From Polycladidibacter stylochi (lineage in GTDB: Bacteria; Pseudomonadota; Alphaproteobacteria; Rhizobiales; Stappiaceae), in NCBI RefSeq assembly GCF_001562055.1, contig NZ_LLWE01000024.1:372001-436000 (forward strand): DNA of 64,000 nucleotides. The letters are read 5' to 3'. The translations under genes and the position numbers were made by a program. How positions within the stretch are numbered: the stretch's first letter is position 1; each line of letters opens with the position of its first letter. Positions 37,481-47,220 of this stretch are shown here, one piece after another. The notes beneath the pieces were generated by a model, which was not told where the DNA came from, searched no databases, and saw only the letters and a program-made list of their open reading frames with translations.

Positions 37481-39403
37481 TTGCATAAAAAAACAATAAG
37501 AACAATGGTGTGGCTCTTTTTAACATCCATACTCATATGCAATCAGCCCGCTTTAGCAGCTTCATCGCAAGCAAACCCCGACAATGCTCAACAAAAGGTC
37601 GAACAAAACCTACCGTGGCATCACGGCATATCAACAGTCGGTGCGTTAAAATACAAAAAAGGCTTCAAGAGGTTTGATTATGTCAACCCGAATGCACCCA
37701 AAGGTGGTGTGATTCGCATGCCGGACTACGGCAGTTTCGATACATTAAACCCCGTGCTGCCCAAAGGCACACCGCCATTAGGTCTGCCGCTTCATAGTCT
37801 CAACCTCATCTATGATACGCTTATGGCACCTAGTCTGGATGAGGTAAGTAGCGAATACGGTTTGATTGCAGAAGCGCTGCAATATCCAGCAGATCTCTCA
37901 TGGGCGAAATTTCGCCTCAATCCGGCAGCCAAATGGCACGATGGCAAACCCATAACCCCAGAAGATGTTATTTGGTCTTTCAACACCATCCGAAAATACA
38001 ACCCGCAATACCAAGGCTACTATGCGGATGTTGCCAAGGCCGAACAAACAGGGCCACACGAAGTCAAGTTCACATTCTCTATAAAAGATAACATAGAGCT
38101 ACCCCTCATTATGGGGCAGGTTCTTGTTCTGCCCAAGCATTGGTGGACAGGAAAAGATGCAGATGGAAACCGGCGTGATATCAGCAAAACAACGCTAGAG
38201 CCACCTTTAGGTTCCGGAGCCTATAAAATTGCCAAGGTTACGCCATCTCGTTCTATTGTTTACGAGCGTGTGGACGATTATTGGGCCAAAGACCTGCCGG
38301 TAAATGTGGGACAATATAATTTTGACCAAATTCGTTTTGAAGTTTTCCGCGATCAAACAGTTTCGCTTGAAGCGTTGAAAGCAGATCAAATTGATTGGCG
38401 CAAAGAATATACTGCACGTATTTGGTCTACGGCCTACGATTTTGCCGCCATAAACAACGGCAGTGTTGTGAAAGAAAGTTATGACCAAGCCTCTAAAGGC
38501 TCTGGCACAATGCGCGGCTTTATACCCAACCTGCGCCGCGAGAAGTTTAAAGATATCCGTGTGCGCGAGGCGTTGGCTTATGCCTTTAATTTTGAAGAGT
38601 TGAATAAAGATATTTTCTATGGCCTTTATTCGCATATCGATAGCTACTTTTTTGATAGCAAATTAGCCGCCAGAGGCATTCCGACCGGGAAAGAGCTAGA
38701 GGTTTTAAAACCATACCAAAACCAGCTACCGGAAGAGCTGTTCACCCAGCCCTTTAAAAATGTCAGCTATAACCAACCGGCAGATGAGCGTAAAAACCTG
38801 CGGCAGGCATTACAGTTACTTAAGGCTGCGGGCTATGAGCGAAAAGGCACTCAGCTGGTTAATGCAAAGACAGGTGAGCCATTTACCATTGAATTGCTCA
38901 TGCACAGCAACCAATTGGAAAGAATCGCTCTACGCTATCAAACATCACTACGCAAACTGGGTATTGAACTCGTTTTACGCCCGGTTGATACCTCGCAATA
39001 TGTTAACCGTGTCCGCAATCGTGATTTTGATATGATTTATTTGGGCTGGAACCAGTCCTTGCGGCCCGGTAACGAACAACGCTACTTCTTCGGTTCCCAA
39101 GCGGCAGATAATCCGGCCTCCCCAAATTATGGCGGTATTAAAAACCCGATTATTGACGCTCTCATTGAAAAATTGGTTCTTGCCGAAACCTATGAAGATG
39201 TTATCGCCGTTACCCATGCAATAGACCGGGTTTTGCTATGGAACCATTATATCATACCCGGCTGGACCTCATTAAGCGACTTCTATGCCCATTGGGATCG
39301 CTTCTCGCATCCCCAGCCATTACCAGAGCAAAGCATCGGCTTTCCAACCATTTGGTGGTATGATGCAAAGAAGGCTGCTGCTGTTAAGAAGGAGAATGAC
39401 TAA
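37481..39403 (+). CDS. yejA1: Extracellular solute-binding protein, family 5 (YejA-like, Sec-exported)
   Basis: 640 residues: a Sec signal peptide with likely cleavage near residue 26 (MVWLFLTSILICNQPALA), then an SBP_bac_5 domain (FDYVNPNAPKGGVIRMPDYGSFDTLNPV through LGSGAYKI and YLGWNQSLRPG). The start is TTG 37481, four bases after GGGGGA. It delivers oligopeptides or muropeptides to YejBEF. It is a diverged paralogue of the next gene, sharing the G-x-LKY-x2-GF-x2-F-x-Y-x-NP-x-APKGG block. YejBEF systems in Brucella and Sinorhizobium protect against antimicrobial peptides; in Agrobacterium YejBEF takes up peptidoglycan fragments. The exact ligand is unknown here. Confidence 0.92.
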   Translation: MHKKTIRTMVWLFLTSILICNQPALAASSQANPDNAQQKVEQNLPWHHGISTVGALKYKKGFKRFDYVNPNAPKGGVIRMPDYGSFDTLNPVLPKGTPPLGLPLHSLNLIYDTLMAPSLDEVSSEYGLIAEALQYPADLSWAKFRLNPAAKWHDGKPITPEDVIWSFNTIRKYNPQYQGYYADVAKAEQTGPHEVKFTFSIKDNIELPLIMGQVLVLPKHWWTGKDADGNRRDISKTTLEPPLGSGAYKIAKVTPSRSIVYERVDDYWAKDLPVNVGQYNFDQIRFEVFRDQTVSLEALKADQIDWRKEYTARIWSTAYDFAAINNGSVVKESYDQASKGSGTMRGFIPNLRREKFKDIRVREALAYAFNFEELNKDIFYGLYSHIDSYFFDSKLAARGIPTGKELEVLKPYQNQLPEELFTQPFKNVSYNQPADERKNLRQALQLLKAAGYERKGTQLVNAKTGEPFTIELLMHSNQLERIALRYQTSLRKLGIELVLRPVDTSQYVNRVRNRDFDMIYLGWNQSLRPGNEQRYFFGSQAADNPASPNYGGIKNPIIDALIEKLVLAETYEDVIAVTHAIDRVLLWNHYIIPGWTSLSDFYAHWDRFSHPQPLPEQSIGFPTIWWYDAKKAAAVKKEND

Positions 39404-41277
39404 TGCACGACTATAACCGCCGTGATTTCCTTCATTTGGCAGCTCTTCTCGCAGGTTCCACAGCACTGGGGACTATTGTCCCCGCAAAGGCATTTGCGCA
39501 AGAAGTCGGCCGCCGCCATGGTATTTCTGCTTTCGGTAGCTTGAAATATGCCCCCGGTTTTACGCATTTTCACTATGCCAACCCGGAGGCCCCAAAAGGC
39601 GGCCGTTTTTCTATGACACCGCCCACATGGATGTTTAACCAAAATCCGCAAAGCTTCAATAGTTTCAATAGCTTCATTTTAAAGGGTGATGCCCCGCCGC
39701 GCATGGAGTTGTGCTTTGATACGCTTATGGCCAGTGCGCTGGACGAACCGGATGCCATGTATGGCTTGGTGGCAAAAGATGTCACCATTAGCGAAGATCA
39801 TAATACCTACTTTTTCCATTTGCGCGAAGAAGCGCGCTTTCATGATGGCTCCAAGCTGCAAGCCGATGATGTGGTGTTCTCTTTCAATTTGCTGAAAGAA
39901 AAGGGCCACCCCATGATTTCGCAGGCGCTGCATGAGGTGGTTGAAGTCAGCTATCCCGATGAGTTGACAGTGAAGCTGGTGCTCTCGGGCAAGCAGTCAC
40001 GCTTACTGCCATTGTTTGTGGCTTCCCTTCCCATATTCTCCAAGGATTACTACACCCGTTACGATTTTGAAGCGACCACCTTAACGCCGCCGCTTGCCTC
40101 TGGCCCCTATCAGGTGGGTAAGCATGAGCTGGGCCGTTTTGTCGAGTTTAAGCGGGTGGAGGATTATTGGGCCAAAGACCTGCCAGTAAATGTCGGCCAC
40201 CATAATTTCTCGGCTATAAGAATAGACTTTTACCGCGAGGCGCAAACCGCTTTTGAAGCCTTCAAAAAAGGTGATATTACTTTTCGTAATGAGCACATCT
40301 CTCGCAACTGGGAAAAAGCCTACGAGTTTCCGGCGGTACAAGAAGGGCGCGTGGTGAAGCAAACCTTCCCAAATGGTCGTGTGAATGGCGGGCAGGCATG
40401 GTACTTTAATACCCGGCGGGAAAAATTCCAAAACCCGTTGGTACGAGAAGCCATCGGCATGGCCTTTGACTTTGAGTGGGCAAACAACGCCCTGTTCTTT
40501 GGTCTTTATGACCGCATACAATCGTACTTTGAAAATTCGGATATGAAAGCCGAGGGGCTACCCACAAAGGCCGAACTGGCTTTGTTAGAGCCCTACCGTG
40601 AACAGCTTCCAGCAAAAGTATTTGAAAAAGCCTACATACAGCCAGTTTCCAATGGCTCGGGGCAAGATCGTGAACTGCTACGCAAAGCAAGTGAATTACT
40701 GGCACAAGCGGGACTCAAGCGCGATGGTGAAAAGCTGTTAGACGAGCAAGGCGAACCATTTACATTCGAATTTCTTTCTAACACATCGACGTTTGAAAGA
40801 GTGGTACAGCCTTTCATTAAAAATCTTGCCTTGCTTGGTATTACAGCTAATTTCCGTGTGGTTGATCCGGCACAGTTTGAATCGCGTATGAACGAGTTTG
40901 ATTTTGATGTGGCAGGAAGGAACTATTCGTTAAATGCCACATTTGATGATAGCGATCGGCAAATATGGGGCTCAAAAGCCGCCGAAACACCGGGTAGTTA
41001 TAACCTCTCCGGTATACAGGACCCGGTGGTGGATGCGCTGCTTGATAAAGCCATTACAGCCCAAACCCGCGAAGAAATGAATGTGGCAGCGCGGGCATTA
41101 GACCGTGTTTTAAGAGCAGGTCATTACAGGGTGCCACAATGGTTCAAGCCCGTTCATACGGTAGCTTTTTGGGATATGTTTGGATATCCGAAAGAAGTTC
41201 CGGTCTATGGTTTCCCAATAGAATCACTGTGGTGGGTAGACTTGGAAAAAGCTGTCCGCATTGGTAAGGTCGATTAA
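39403..41277 (+). CDS. yejA2: Extracellular solute-binding protein, family 5 (YejA-like, Tat-exported)
   Basis: 624 residues with a twin-arginine signal (NRRDFLHLAALLAGSTALG), probably cleaved after AFA near residue 32, then the same SBP_bac_5 fold as its upstream paralogue. Its ATG overlaps the previous stop by one base (TAATG), with AAGGAG 9 bp upstream, implying tight coupling. Tat export suggests it is folded before secretion, unlike its Sec-exported partner. It should share the YejB/YejE pore with the first binding protein. Ligand unknown. Confidence 0.92.
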   Translation: MHDYNRRDFLHLAALLAGSTALGTIVPAKAFAQEVGRRHGISAFGSLKYAPGFTHFHYANPEAPKGGRFSMTPPTWMFNQNPQSFNSFNSFILKGDAPPRMELCFDTLMASALDEPDAMYGLVAKDVTISEDHNTYFFHLREEARFHDGSKLQADDVVFSFNLLKEKGHPMISQALHEVVEVSYPDELTVKLVLSGKQSRLLPLFVASLPIFSKDYYTRYDFEATTLTPPLASGPYQVGKHELGRFVEFKRVEDYWAKDLPVNVGHHNFSAIRIDFYREAQTAFEAFKKGDITFRNEHISRNWEKAYEFPAVQEGRVVKQTFPNGRVNGGQAWYFNTRREKFQNPLVREAIGMAFDFEWANNALFFGLYDRIQSYFENSDMKAEGLPTKAELALLEPYREQLPAKVFEKAYIQPVSNGSGQDRELLRKASELLAQAGLKRDGEKLLDEQGEPFTFEFLSNTSTFERVVQPFIKNLALLGITANFRVVDPAQFESRMNEFDFDVAGRNYSLNATFDDSDRQIWGSKAAETPGSYNLSGIQDPVVDALLDKAITAQTREEMNVAARALDRVLRAGHYRVPQWFKPVHTVAFWDMFGYPKEVPVYGFPIESLWWVDLEKAVRIGKVD

Positions 41278-41290
41278 GGAAAAATAATAA

Positions 41291-42397
41291 ATGGGCGCCT
41301 ACATTCTGCGTCGCTTGTTGCTCATGATACCAACCCTCATTGGTATCATGGCCATCAACTTTGTCATTATTCAATTTGCACCCGGTGGTCCTGTGGAGCA
41401 AGTTATTGCCCAGTTACAGGGGCAAAGCGTTTCGGCAACCTCGCGCATTTCTGGTGGTGGTGGCGATATGGGCGGCGGCGCTGCCCTTTCATCCGGTAGC
41501 GAATCTATAAATTCCAAGTATCGCGGCGCGCAGGGACTGGACCCTGATTTTATCAAGAGCCTGGAAAAACAATTTGGTTTTGATAAACCACCACTAGAGC
41601 GTTTTGGCCGCATGATATGGGATTACGCCCGCTTTGACTTTGGCAATAGCTATTTCCGTGATATCTCTATTATCGATTTGATTAAGGAAAAGCTCCCCGT
41701 ATCAATTTCGCTGGGCCTATGGATGACCTTGATTTCCTACGGAATATCCATCCCGCTGGGCATTCGCAAAGCGGTGCAAGATGGCAGCCGCTTCGATGTC
41801 TGGACATCAACGGTCATCATTGTGGGTTATGCGATACCGGGGTTTTTGTTTGCCATATTGCTTATTGTGTTATTTGCAGGTGGTTCGTTTTTAGACTTGT
41901 TCCCCTTAAGGGGGCTCACCTCCGAAGGCTGGAGTGAGCTGCCATGGTATGAACAAATATTGGATTACTTCTGGCACTTGGTGTTACCGCTCTCGGCTAT
42001 GGCATTGTCGGCATTTGCTACCACCACCTTGCTGACTAAAAACTCGTTTTTGGATGAAATCCGCAAGCAATATGTGCAAACAGCACGTGCCAAGGGCCTA
42101 ACAGAGCGGCAAGTGCTATATGGCCATGTATTCCGTAATGCCATGCTTATAGTTGTCGCCGGTTTCCCGGGCGCCTTTATTTCGGCTTTCTTTTCCGGCT
42201 CTTTGCTTATCGAAACAATCTTCTCGCTGGATGGACTGGGCCTTTTGGGCTTTGAATCCATCATTAACCGCGATTATGCGGTGGTGTTTGCAACACTTTA
42301 TATCTTCTCGTTGATCGGCTTGCTGGTGAACCTGATTTCAGATGTCACCTATACGCTCATTGATCCCCGTATCGATTTTGAAAGTCGGGAGGTGTGA
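41291..42397 (+). CDS. yejB: ABC transporter permease YejB
   Basis: 368 residues: N-terminal [24 protein letters not shown] helix typical of DppB/OppB-type permeases. A Gly/Ser-rich periplasmic stretch (~50-80, [11 protein letters not shown]) follows, then five further helices and the EAA loop ([27 protein letters not shown]). It forms half of the inner-membrane channel with YejE. AAGGAAAAA precedes the ATG. The insert before helix 2 is characteristic of YejB. Confidence 0.94.
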   Translation: MGAYILRRLLLMIPTLIGIMAINFVIIQFAPGGPVEQVIAQLQGQSVSATSRISGGGGDMGGGAALSSGSESINSKYRGAQGLDPDFIKSLEKQFGFDKPPLERFGRMIWDYARFDFGNSYFRDISIIDLIKEKLPVSISLGLWMTLISYGISIPLGIRKAVQDGSRFDVWTSTVIIVGYAIPGFLFAILLIVLFAGGSFLDLFPLRGLTSEGWSELPWYEQILDYFWHLVLPLSAMALSAFATTTLLTKNSFLDEIRKQYVQTARAKGLTERQVLYGHVFRNAMLIVVAGFPGAFISAFFSGSLLIETIFSLDGLGLLGFESIINRDYAVVFATLYIFSLIGLLVNLISDVTYTLIDPRIDFESREV

Positions 42398-42399
42398 GC

Positions 42400-43584
42400 A
42401 TGCAAAACCAACGCGAAGAAAAGCTCGAAGCTGAAACATTCGAAACGGTTGTACCACTGCCCGAGCAAACGCAGCCACCACAAAAGCAAATGCGCCTATC
42501 ACCGCTTAACCAGCGTCGCTGGCGTAATTTTAAATCTCACAAGCGGGGCTACTGGTCGCTTTGGATTTTTTCATTCCTGTTTGTCTTTACACTGATGGCC
42601 GAATTCATTACCAACGATAAGCCCATACTGGTCTATTATAAGGGCGAATTGCTGGCTCCGATCTTTGTCGACTATCCGGAAGAGAAATTCGGCGGCTTTT
42701 TGGCCATAACCGATTATCGCGATCCCTATAACCAGAATGAAATTGAATCCAATGGCTGGATGCTTTGGCCTCCGGTGCGTTATTCATATGGCACGGTGAA
42801 CAACGACATTCCTGTGCCTGCACCTGCACCGCCATCGTGGATGATGAGTAAAGAGAAACGCTGCGAGCGCTATCCGCTGGGCGTTGAAGATCCTAATTGC
42901 ACACTCGGTAACTGGAACTGGTTGGGAACCGACGACCAGGGGCGCGATGTGCTGGCCCGTTTGGTCTATGGTTTTCGTATCTCGGTACTTTTTGGCTTGG
43001 CGCTCACTTTGGCGTCATCAGTCATCGGCATCGCCGCCGGCGCGGTGCAAGGGTTTTACGGCGGTTGGGTCGATCTTGGCTTGCAACGGTTCATCGAGGT
43101 ATGGACAGCCATTCCCACGCTCTATTTGATCATGATCGTTTCGTCCGTTCTTACGCCGGGCTTTTGGGTGTTGTTTAGCATCCTGCTGGCGTTTTCATGG
43201 GTTGCGCTGGTTGGGGTGGTGCGTGCCGAATTCTTAAGGGCGCGCAACTTTGAATATGTTTCCGCAGCCCGCGCTCTTGGTGTGTCCAACGGGGTGATTA
43301 TGTGGCGGCACCTTTTGCCCAACGCTATGGTCGCCACGCTTACATTCCTGCCGTTTATCCTCAATGGCTCCATTTCCACGCTGACAGCCCTCGACTTTTT
43401 AGGGTTTGGCTTGCCGCCCGGCTCGGCATCCTTGGGCGAGCTGCTCAAGCAAGGCAAGAACAACCTGCAAGCGCCGTGGCTTGGTATCACCGGCTTCTTG
43501 GTTCTCTCCATCATGCTATCCCTGCTGATTTTCATCGGCGAAGCGGTGCGGGATGCCTTTGACCCAAGAAAAACACTGCAATAG
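42400..43584 (+). CDS. yejE: ABC transporter permease YejE
   Basis: 394 residues. After a 40-residue cytoplasmic N terminus and helix 1 (~58-75) comes a long periplasmic segment (~80-175) ending GTDDQGRDVLARLVYG, then five helices with the EAA loop (LRARNFEYVSAARALGVSNG). ATG 42400 lies 7 bp after GGGAGG; a GTG at 42394 overlapping the yejB stop is less well placed. The periplasmic extension contains one pair of cysteines (CERYPLGVEDPNC), possibly a disulfide. Confidence 0.94.
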   Translation: MQNQREEKLEAETFETVVPLPEQTQPPQKQMRLSPLNQRRWRNFKSHKRGYWSLWIFSFLFVFTLMAEFITNDKPILVYYKGELLAPIFVDYPEEKFGGFLAITDYRDPYNQNEIESNGWMLWPPVRYSYGTVNNDIPVPAPAPPSWMMSKEKRCERYPLGVEDPNCTLGNWNWLGTDDQGRDVLARLVYGFRISVLFGLALTLASSVIGIAAGAVQGFYGGWVDLGLQRFIEVWTAIPTLYLIMIVSSVLTPGFWVLFSILLAFSWVALVGVVRAEFLRARNFEYVSAARALGVSNGVIMWRHLLPNAMVATLTFLPFILNGSISTLTALDFLGFGLPPGSASLGELLKQGKNNLQAPWLGITGFLVLSIMLSLLIFIGEAVRDAFDPRKTLQ

Positions 43585-43595
43585 GAGGGCAGATA

Positions 43596-45224
43596 ATGGA
43601 AAATGCAACGCCGCTCCTGAAAGTGGATAATTTATCGGTCGATTTCACGCAGGATGGTAAAACCAGCTGCGCTGTGAACAAAATTTCGTTCGCCATTAAC
43701 AAAGGCGAAACCTTGGCACTGGTGGGTGAAAGTGGCTCGGGCAAATCCGTCTCGGCGCTTTCCATTCTCAAGTTATTGCCCTATCCGGCAGCCAGCCACC
43801 CAAACGGCTCCATTAACTTCGAGGGGCAAGACCTCTTGGAGCTCAAGCCAGACGCCATGCGCAAAGTGCGTGGCAATCGCATTTCGATGATTTTCCAAGA
43901 GCCCATGACCTCGCTCAACCCGCTGCACTCTATCGAGCGGCAGGTTTCGGAAATTTTAAAAATCCATCGTGGTTATAGCGATAGCAAAGCCCGCGCCCGT
44001 GTTATCGATCTGCTAGAGAAAGTGGGTATTCCCAACCCGCAAGAGCGGCTCAGCGCTTACCCCCATCAGCTTTCAGGGGGGCAGCGCCAACGGGTTATGA
44101 TTGCCATGGCACTGGCTAATGAGCCGGATTTGCTGATAGCTGACGAGCCGACAACCGCACTGGATGTGACGGTTCAAGCACAAATCCTGCAATTGCTCAA
44201 AGACCTGCAAACAAAAACCGGCATGGCCATGCTGTTTATTACCCATGATTTAGGTATCGTGCGTCGCTTGGCCGATAATGTTTGCGTCATGACAAAAGGT
44301 GAAATTGTCGAGCGCGGCCCAACTGAGCAACTCTTTTCGGCTCCACAACACGACTACACCAAGCACCTGTTGGCAGCAGAGCCCAAAGGCGAGCCACCAC
44401 AAGCCGACCAAAACAAACCGGTGGTGCTGCAAGCGCAAGACATCAAAGTGTGGTTTCCAATTAAAACCGGTTTTATGCGCCGTGTTAGTGGCCATATCAA
44501 AGCGGTAGATGGCATTGATCTGCAAGTGAGAGCAGGGCAAACACTGGGTATTGTGGGCGAAAGCGGATCGGGCAAAACCACCCTCGGCTTGGCGCTCATG
44601 CGTATGTTGTCCTCAAAAGGCCTAATCAAGTTTGAAGGGCATGAAACGAGTAAATACTCGTGGAAGCAAATGCGCCCCCTGCGCCAGCATATGCAAATTG
44701 TCTTTCAAGACCCCTTCGGTTCTCTGTCACCGCGAATGTCGGTTGCTGAAATCGTTGGGGAGGGGTTGAAAATCCACCAGCCGCATCTCACCAGTAGCGA
44801 GCGCGATAGCAAAGCCGCCAATGTTCTGGAAGAGGTGGGGCTGGATGCCGCCATTCGCCACCGCTATCCCCACGAGTTTTCTGGAGGGCAGCGCCAACGC
44901 ATATCTATTGCGCGGGCAATGGTTCTGGAGCCGAAGTTTGTTATGCTGGATGAGCCAACTTCGGCGTTGGATATGTCGGTACAAGCCCAAGTGGTTGATT
45001 TGCTGCGCGATTTACAAAAACGCCATGGGCTGGCCTATTTGTTTATCTCCCACGATTTGAAAGTGGTCCGCGCCTTGTCCAACGAAGTTATTGTGATGAA
45101 ACAGGGTAAAGTGCAAGAGCGCGGCTCGGCCGAGCAGATATTCAATAATCCGCAAACCGAATATACGCGCGAGCTCATGGCGGCTGCTTTTCGTATAGAG
45201 GCCTTCACCGCTTCTGGTAACTAG
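43596..45224 (+). CDS. yejF: ABC transporter ATP-binding protein YejF (two ATPase domains)
   Basis: 542 residues with two complete nucleotide-binding domains: Walker A GESGSGKS (near residue 48) and GESGSGKT (near 325), signatures LSGGQRQR and FSGGQRQR, Walker [13 protein letters not shown] and [11 protein letters not shown]. OppD/OppF-type C-terminal segments follow each. It energises peptide import through YejB/YejE. AGGAGGG (43584-43590) precedes the ATG. It ends the operon; no terminator is visible in the 38 bp before the convergent methyltransferase gene. Confidence 0.95.
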   Translation: MENATPLLKVDNLSVDFTQDGKTSCAVNKISFAINKGETLALVGESGSGKSVSALSILKLLPYPAASHPNGSINFEGQDLLELKPDAMRKVRGNRISMIFQEPMTSLNPLHSIERQVSEILKIHRGYSDSKARARVIDLLEKVGIPNPQERLSAYPHQLSGGQRQRVMIAMALANEPDLLIADEPTTALDVTVQAQILQLLKDLQTKTGMAMLFITHDLGIVRRLADNVCVMTKGEIVERGPTEQLFSAPQHDYTKHLLAAEPKGEPPQADQNKPVVLQAQDIKVWFPIKTGFMRRVSGHIKAVDGIDLQVRAGQTLGIVGESGSGKTTLGLALMRMLSSKGLIKFEGHETSKYSWKQMRPLRQHMQIVFQDPFGSLSPRMSVAEIVGEGLKIHQPHLTSSERDSKAANVLEEVGLDAAIRHRYPHEFSGGQRQRISIARAMVLEPKFVMLDEPTSALDMSVQAQVVDLLRDLQKRHGLAYLFISHDLKVVRALSNEVIVMKQGKVQERGSAEQIFNNPQTEYTRELMAAAFRIEAFTASGN

Positions 45225-45262
45225 GGAAATTGGTGCAATTACAGAGGCAGAACCGGCAAACA

Positions 45263-45736
45263 CTAAAACCAGCGCCGTGTTCTGCGTTTGTAATCCATGT
45301 ATTCCTTACCAAACAGCGCAGTTAAAATGCGCTCTTCAGGAATGATCTGGAAGCGGGTGAGATACAACGCCAAAAACAACGGCCAAATAAGCAATTGCAC
45401 ATGCCCTGCTAACAAAGCCAATACACTTACCACCACTACCAGACATAAATACATGGGATTACGGCAGAACTTGAAAGCCCCGTGAATAACCAGCTTACTA
45501 GCTTTTTGAGGCTGTCGTGGGCTTACACTGGTGCCTCCTGCCCGCATGCCAGAGAGACTGGAAACTGCCAGATAAACGGCAAAAGCACACAGAGCAGCAA
45601 TTATGGAGTAAAGCACCCAAGCTGGTAGCAATCGCAATAGCCCGTTATGCGCTAAAAAAGCGTCATGCACCACAAGCGCTAACAGACTAAATGCAAAAAC
45701 AAACACTGGCGGTATTTTCAGCTCAAGATGGTTCAT
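45263..45736 (-). CDS. Isoprenylcysteine carboxyl methyltransferase-like membrane protein
   Basis: 157 residues with four hydrophobic helices. The C-terminal ICMT/PEMT-type SAM-binding signature is present: GAFKFCRNPMYLCLVVV, then IIPEERILTALFGKEYMDYKRRTRRW. Bacterial members are poorly characterised; methylation of small lipids or other hydrophobic substrates is assumed. It lies 110 bp downstream of ftsY, where many rhizobia carry ispZ/septation protein A. It may be part of the dapF-mtaB-ftsY transcript or stand alone. Confidence 0.8.
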   Translation of the reverse strand: MNHLELKIPPVFVFAFSLLALVVHDAFLAHNGLLRLLPAWVLYSIIAALCAFAVYLAVSSLSGMRAGGTSVSPRQPQKASKLVIHGAFKFCRNPMYLCLVVVVSVLALLAGHVQLLIWPLFLALYLTRFQIIPEERILTALFGKEYMDYKRRTRRWF

Positions 45737-45846
45737 CTACTGCACTCCTAAAATAAGAGGTATTGCAGCACGTTTTATAGACATTGTGAACCGCCAAATT
45801 TAGTTTGAGCTAAACAACCTCTGGCTTGGATACGGTTGCGTCAATA

Positions 45847-47160
45847 TTACTCTGCCATACCTGCAATGGCCTTGGCAAAGTCTTGCGCTTCAAACGGCTC
45901 AAGATGGTCCATACCTTCACCAACACCGATAAAATGCACAGGCAAGCCGTATTTCTTGGCGATGGCCACCAAAATACCGCCGCGCGCTGTGCCGTCCAGT
46001 TTGGTCATAATCAAACCGGTAACACCGGCTTCCTTGCCGAAAATTTCCACTTGGTTCAAAGCGTTCTGCCCTGTCGTGGCATCCAGCGAAAGTAATACAG
46101 AGTGCGGCGCTGTTTCATCATGCTTCTTAATCACACGAATGATTTTCTTAAGCTCTTCCATCAGCTCTGCCTTGTTTTGCAACCGGCCAGCCGTATCGAT
46201 GAGCAGCACATCAGCCCCTTGGGCTTTTGCAGCTGCAATGGCGTCAAAGGCCAGCCCGGCCGCATCTGCCCCGGTGTCCCGTGCAATGACTTCAGCGCCG
46301 GTTCGTTCACCCCAAACCTTGAGCTGCTCAACCGCGGCTGCGCGGAAAGTGTCGCCCGCCGCCATCATCACCTTTTTGCCTTCACCGGCGAGTTTGTGCG
46401 CCAGCTTGCCAATACTGGTGGTTTTACCCGTACCGTTCACACCCACCATAAGCACCACATGCGGGCTATGACCGGTGTTCAAGTCAAGCGGTTTGGCAAC
46501 AGGAGCCAACACGGCCTCAACTTCCTCGGCCAGAATACGGCGCACTTCCTCACCAGAAATTTCCTTGTCATAGCGCCCATCGGCCACACGCTCGGTAATG
46601 GTCATAGCGGTATCAATGCCAAGGTCGGCCTGAATGAGAATATCTTCCAGCTCTTCAAGTGTTTGCGCATCCAACTTGCGCTTGGTGAAAATAGAGGAAA
46701 TACCCTCGGTCAGCGAGCTGGAAGAGCGCGATAATCCCGCCTTCAAGCGCTGGAACCAACTTAGGCTCTCGGTTGCAGGCTCCTGCGGTAATTCCTCAGC
46801 AGCTTCTTGAGGTGGTTCGGCCTGTTCTACCAGCGCGTCCATTGGCGTTGGTTGCGCTTCGTCATCTGTAGTAATGGCTTCAAGCTCTTGTTCGGCTTCA
46901 TCTGCCGCCTGCAAGGTGTCGGCATCGCCGTTATTATGCTCAGGCTCTACCAAAACATCTGGCGTGGTATCCAGCTTTACCGGCTCTTTGCTTGCCGTGG
47001 CTGCTTCTACAACATCCACATTAGGTGTTTCAGAATCGCTTTTGCTCTCAACAAGCGAGGCATCCGCAACAGCTTTTTCTTCTGAAGGTTGCTCAGCTTC
47101 GGCAGGCTCTGTATTGCCACCAAACAGCCGACCAAAAAAACCGCGCTTTTTCTCGCTCAT
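45847..47160 (-). CDS. ftsY: Signal recognition particle receptor FtsY
   Basis: 437 residues: basic N terminus (MSEKKRGFFGRLFG), an acidic Glu/Ala-rich A domain (residues ~15-125), then the N domain (~130-215). The SRP GTPase G domain has G1 GVNGTGKTTSIGKLA, G3 DTAGRLQNKAEL, G4 TKLDGTARGG and the C-terminal VGEGMDHLEPF. FtsY docks ribosome-SRP complexes at the membrane for co-translational insertion. AAGGAAAG precedes the ATG. mtaB ends 60 bp upstream. Confidence 0.97.
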   Translation of the reverse strand: MSEKKRGFFGRLFGGNTEPAEAEQPSEEKAVADASLVESKSDSETPNVDVVEAATASKEPVKLDTTPDVLVEPEHNNGDADTLQAADEAEQELEAITTDDEAQPTPMDALVEQAEPPQEAAEELPQEPATESLSWFQRLKAGLSRSSSSLTEGISSIFTKRKLDAQTLEELEDILIQADLGIDTAMTITERVADGRYDKEISGEEVRRILAEEVEAVLAPVAKPLDLNTGHSPHVVLMVGVNGTGKTTSIGKLAHKLAGEGKKVMMAAGDTFRAAAVEQLKVWGERTGAEVIARDTGADAAGLAFDAIAAAKAQGADVLLIDTAGRLQNKAELMEELKKIIRVIKKHDETAPHSVLLSLDATTGQNALNQVEIFGKEAGVTGLIMTKLDGTARGGILVAIAKKYGLPVHFIGVGEGMDHLEPFEAQDFAKAIAGMAE

Positions 47161-47220
47161 GTGAATCGCTTTCCTTCAAATTCTGTTGCACAGCTTGGCT
47201 GTACGCCACACTAACGCTTG

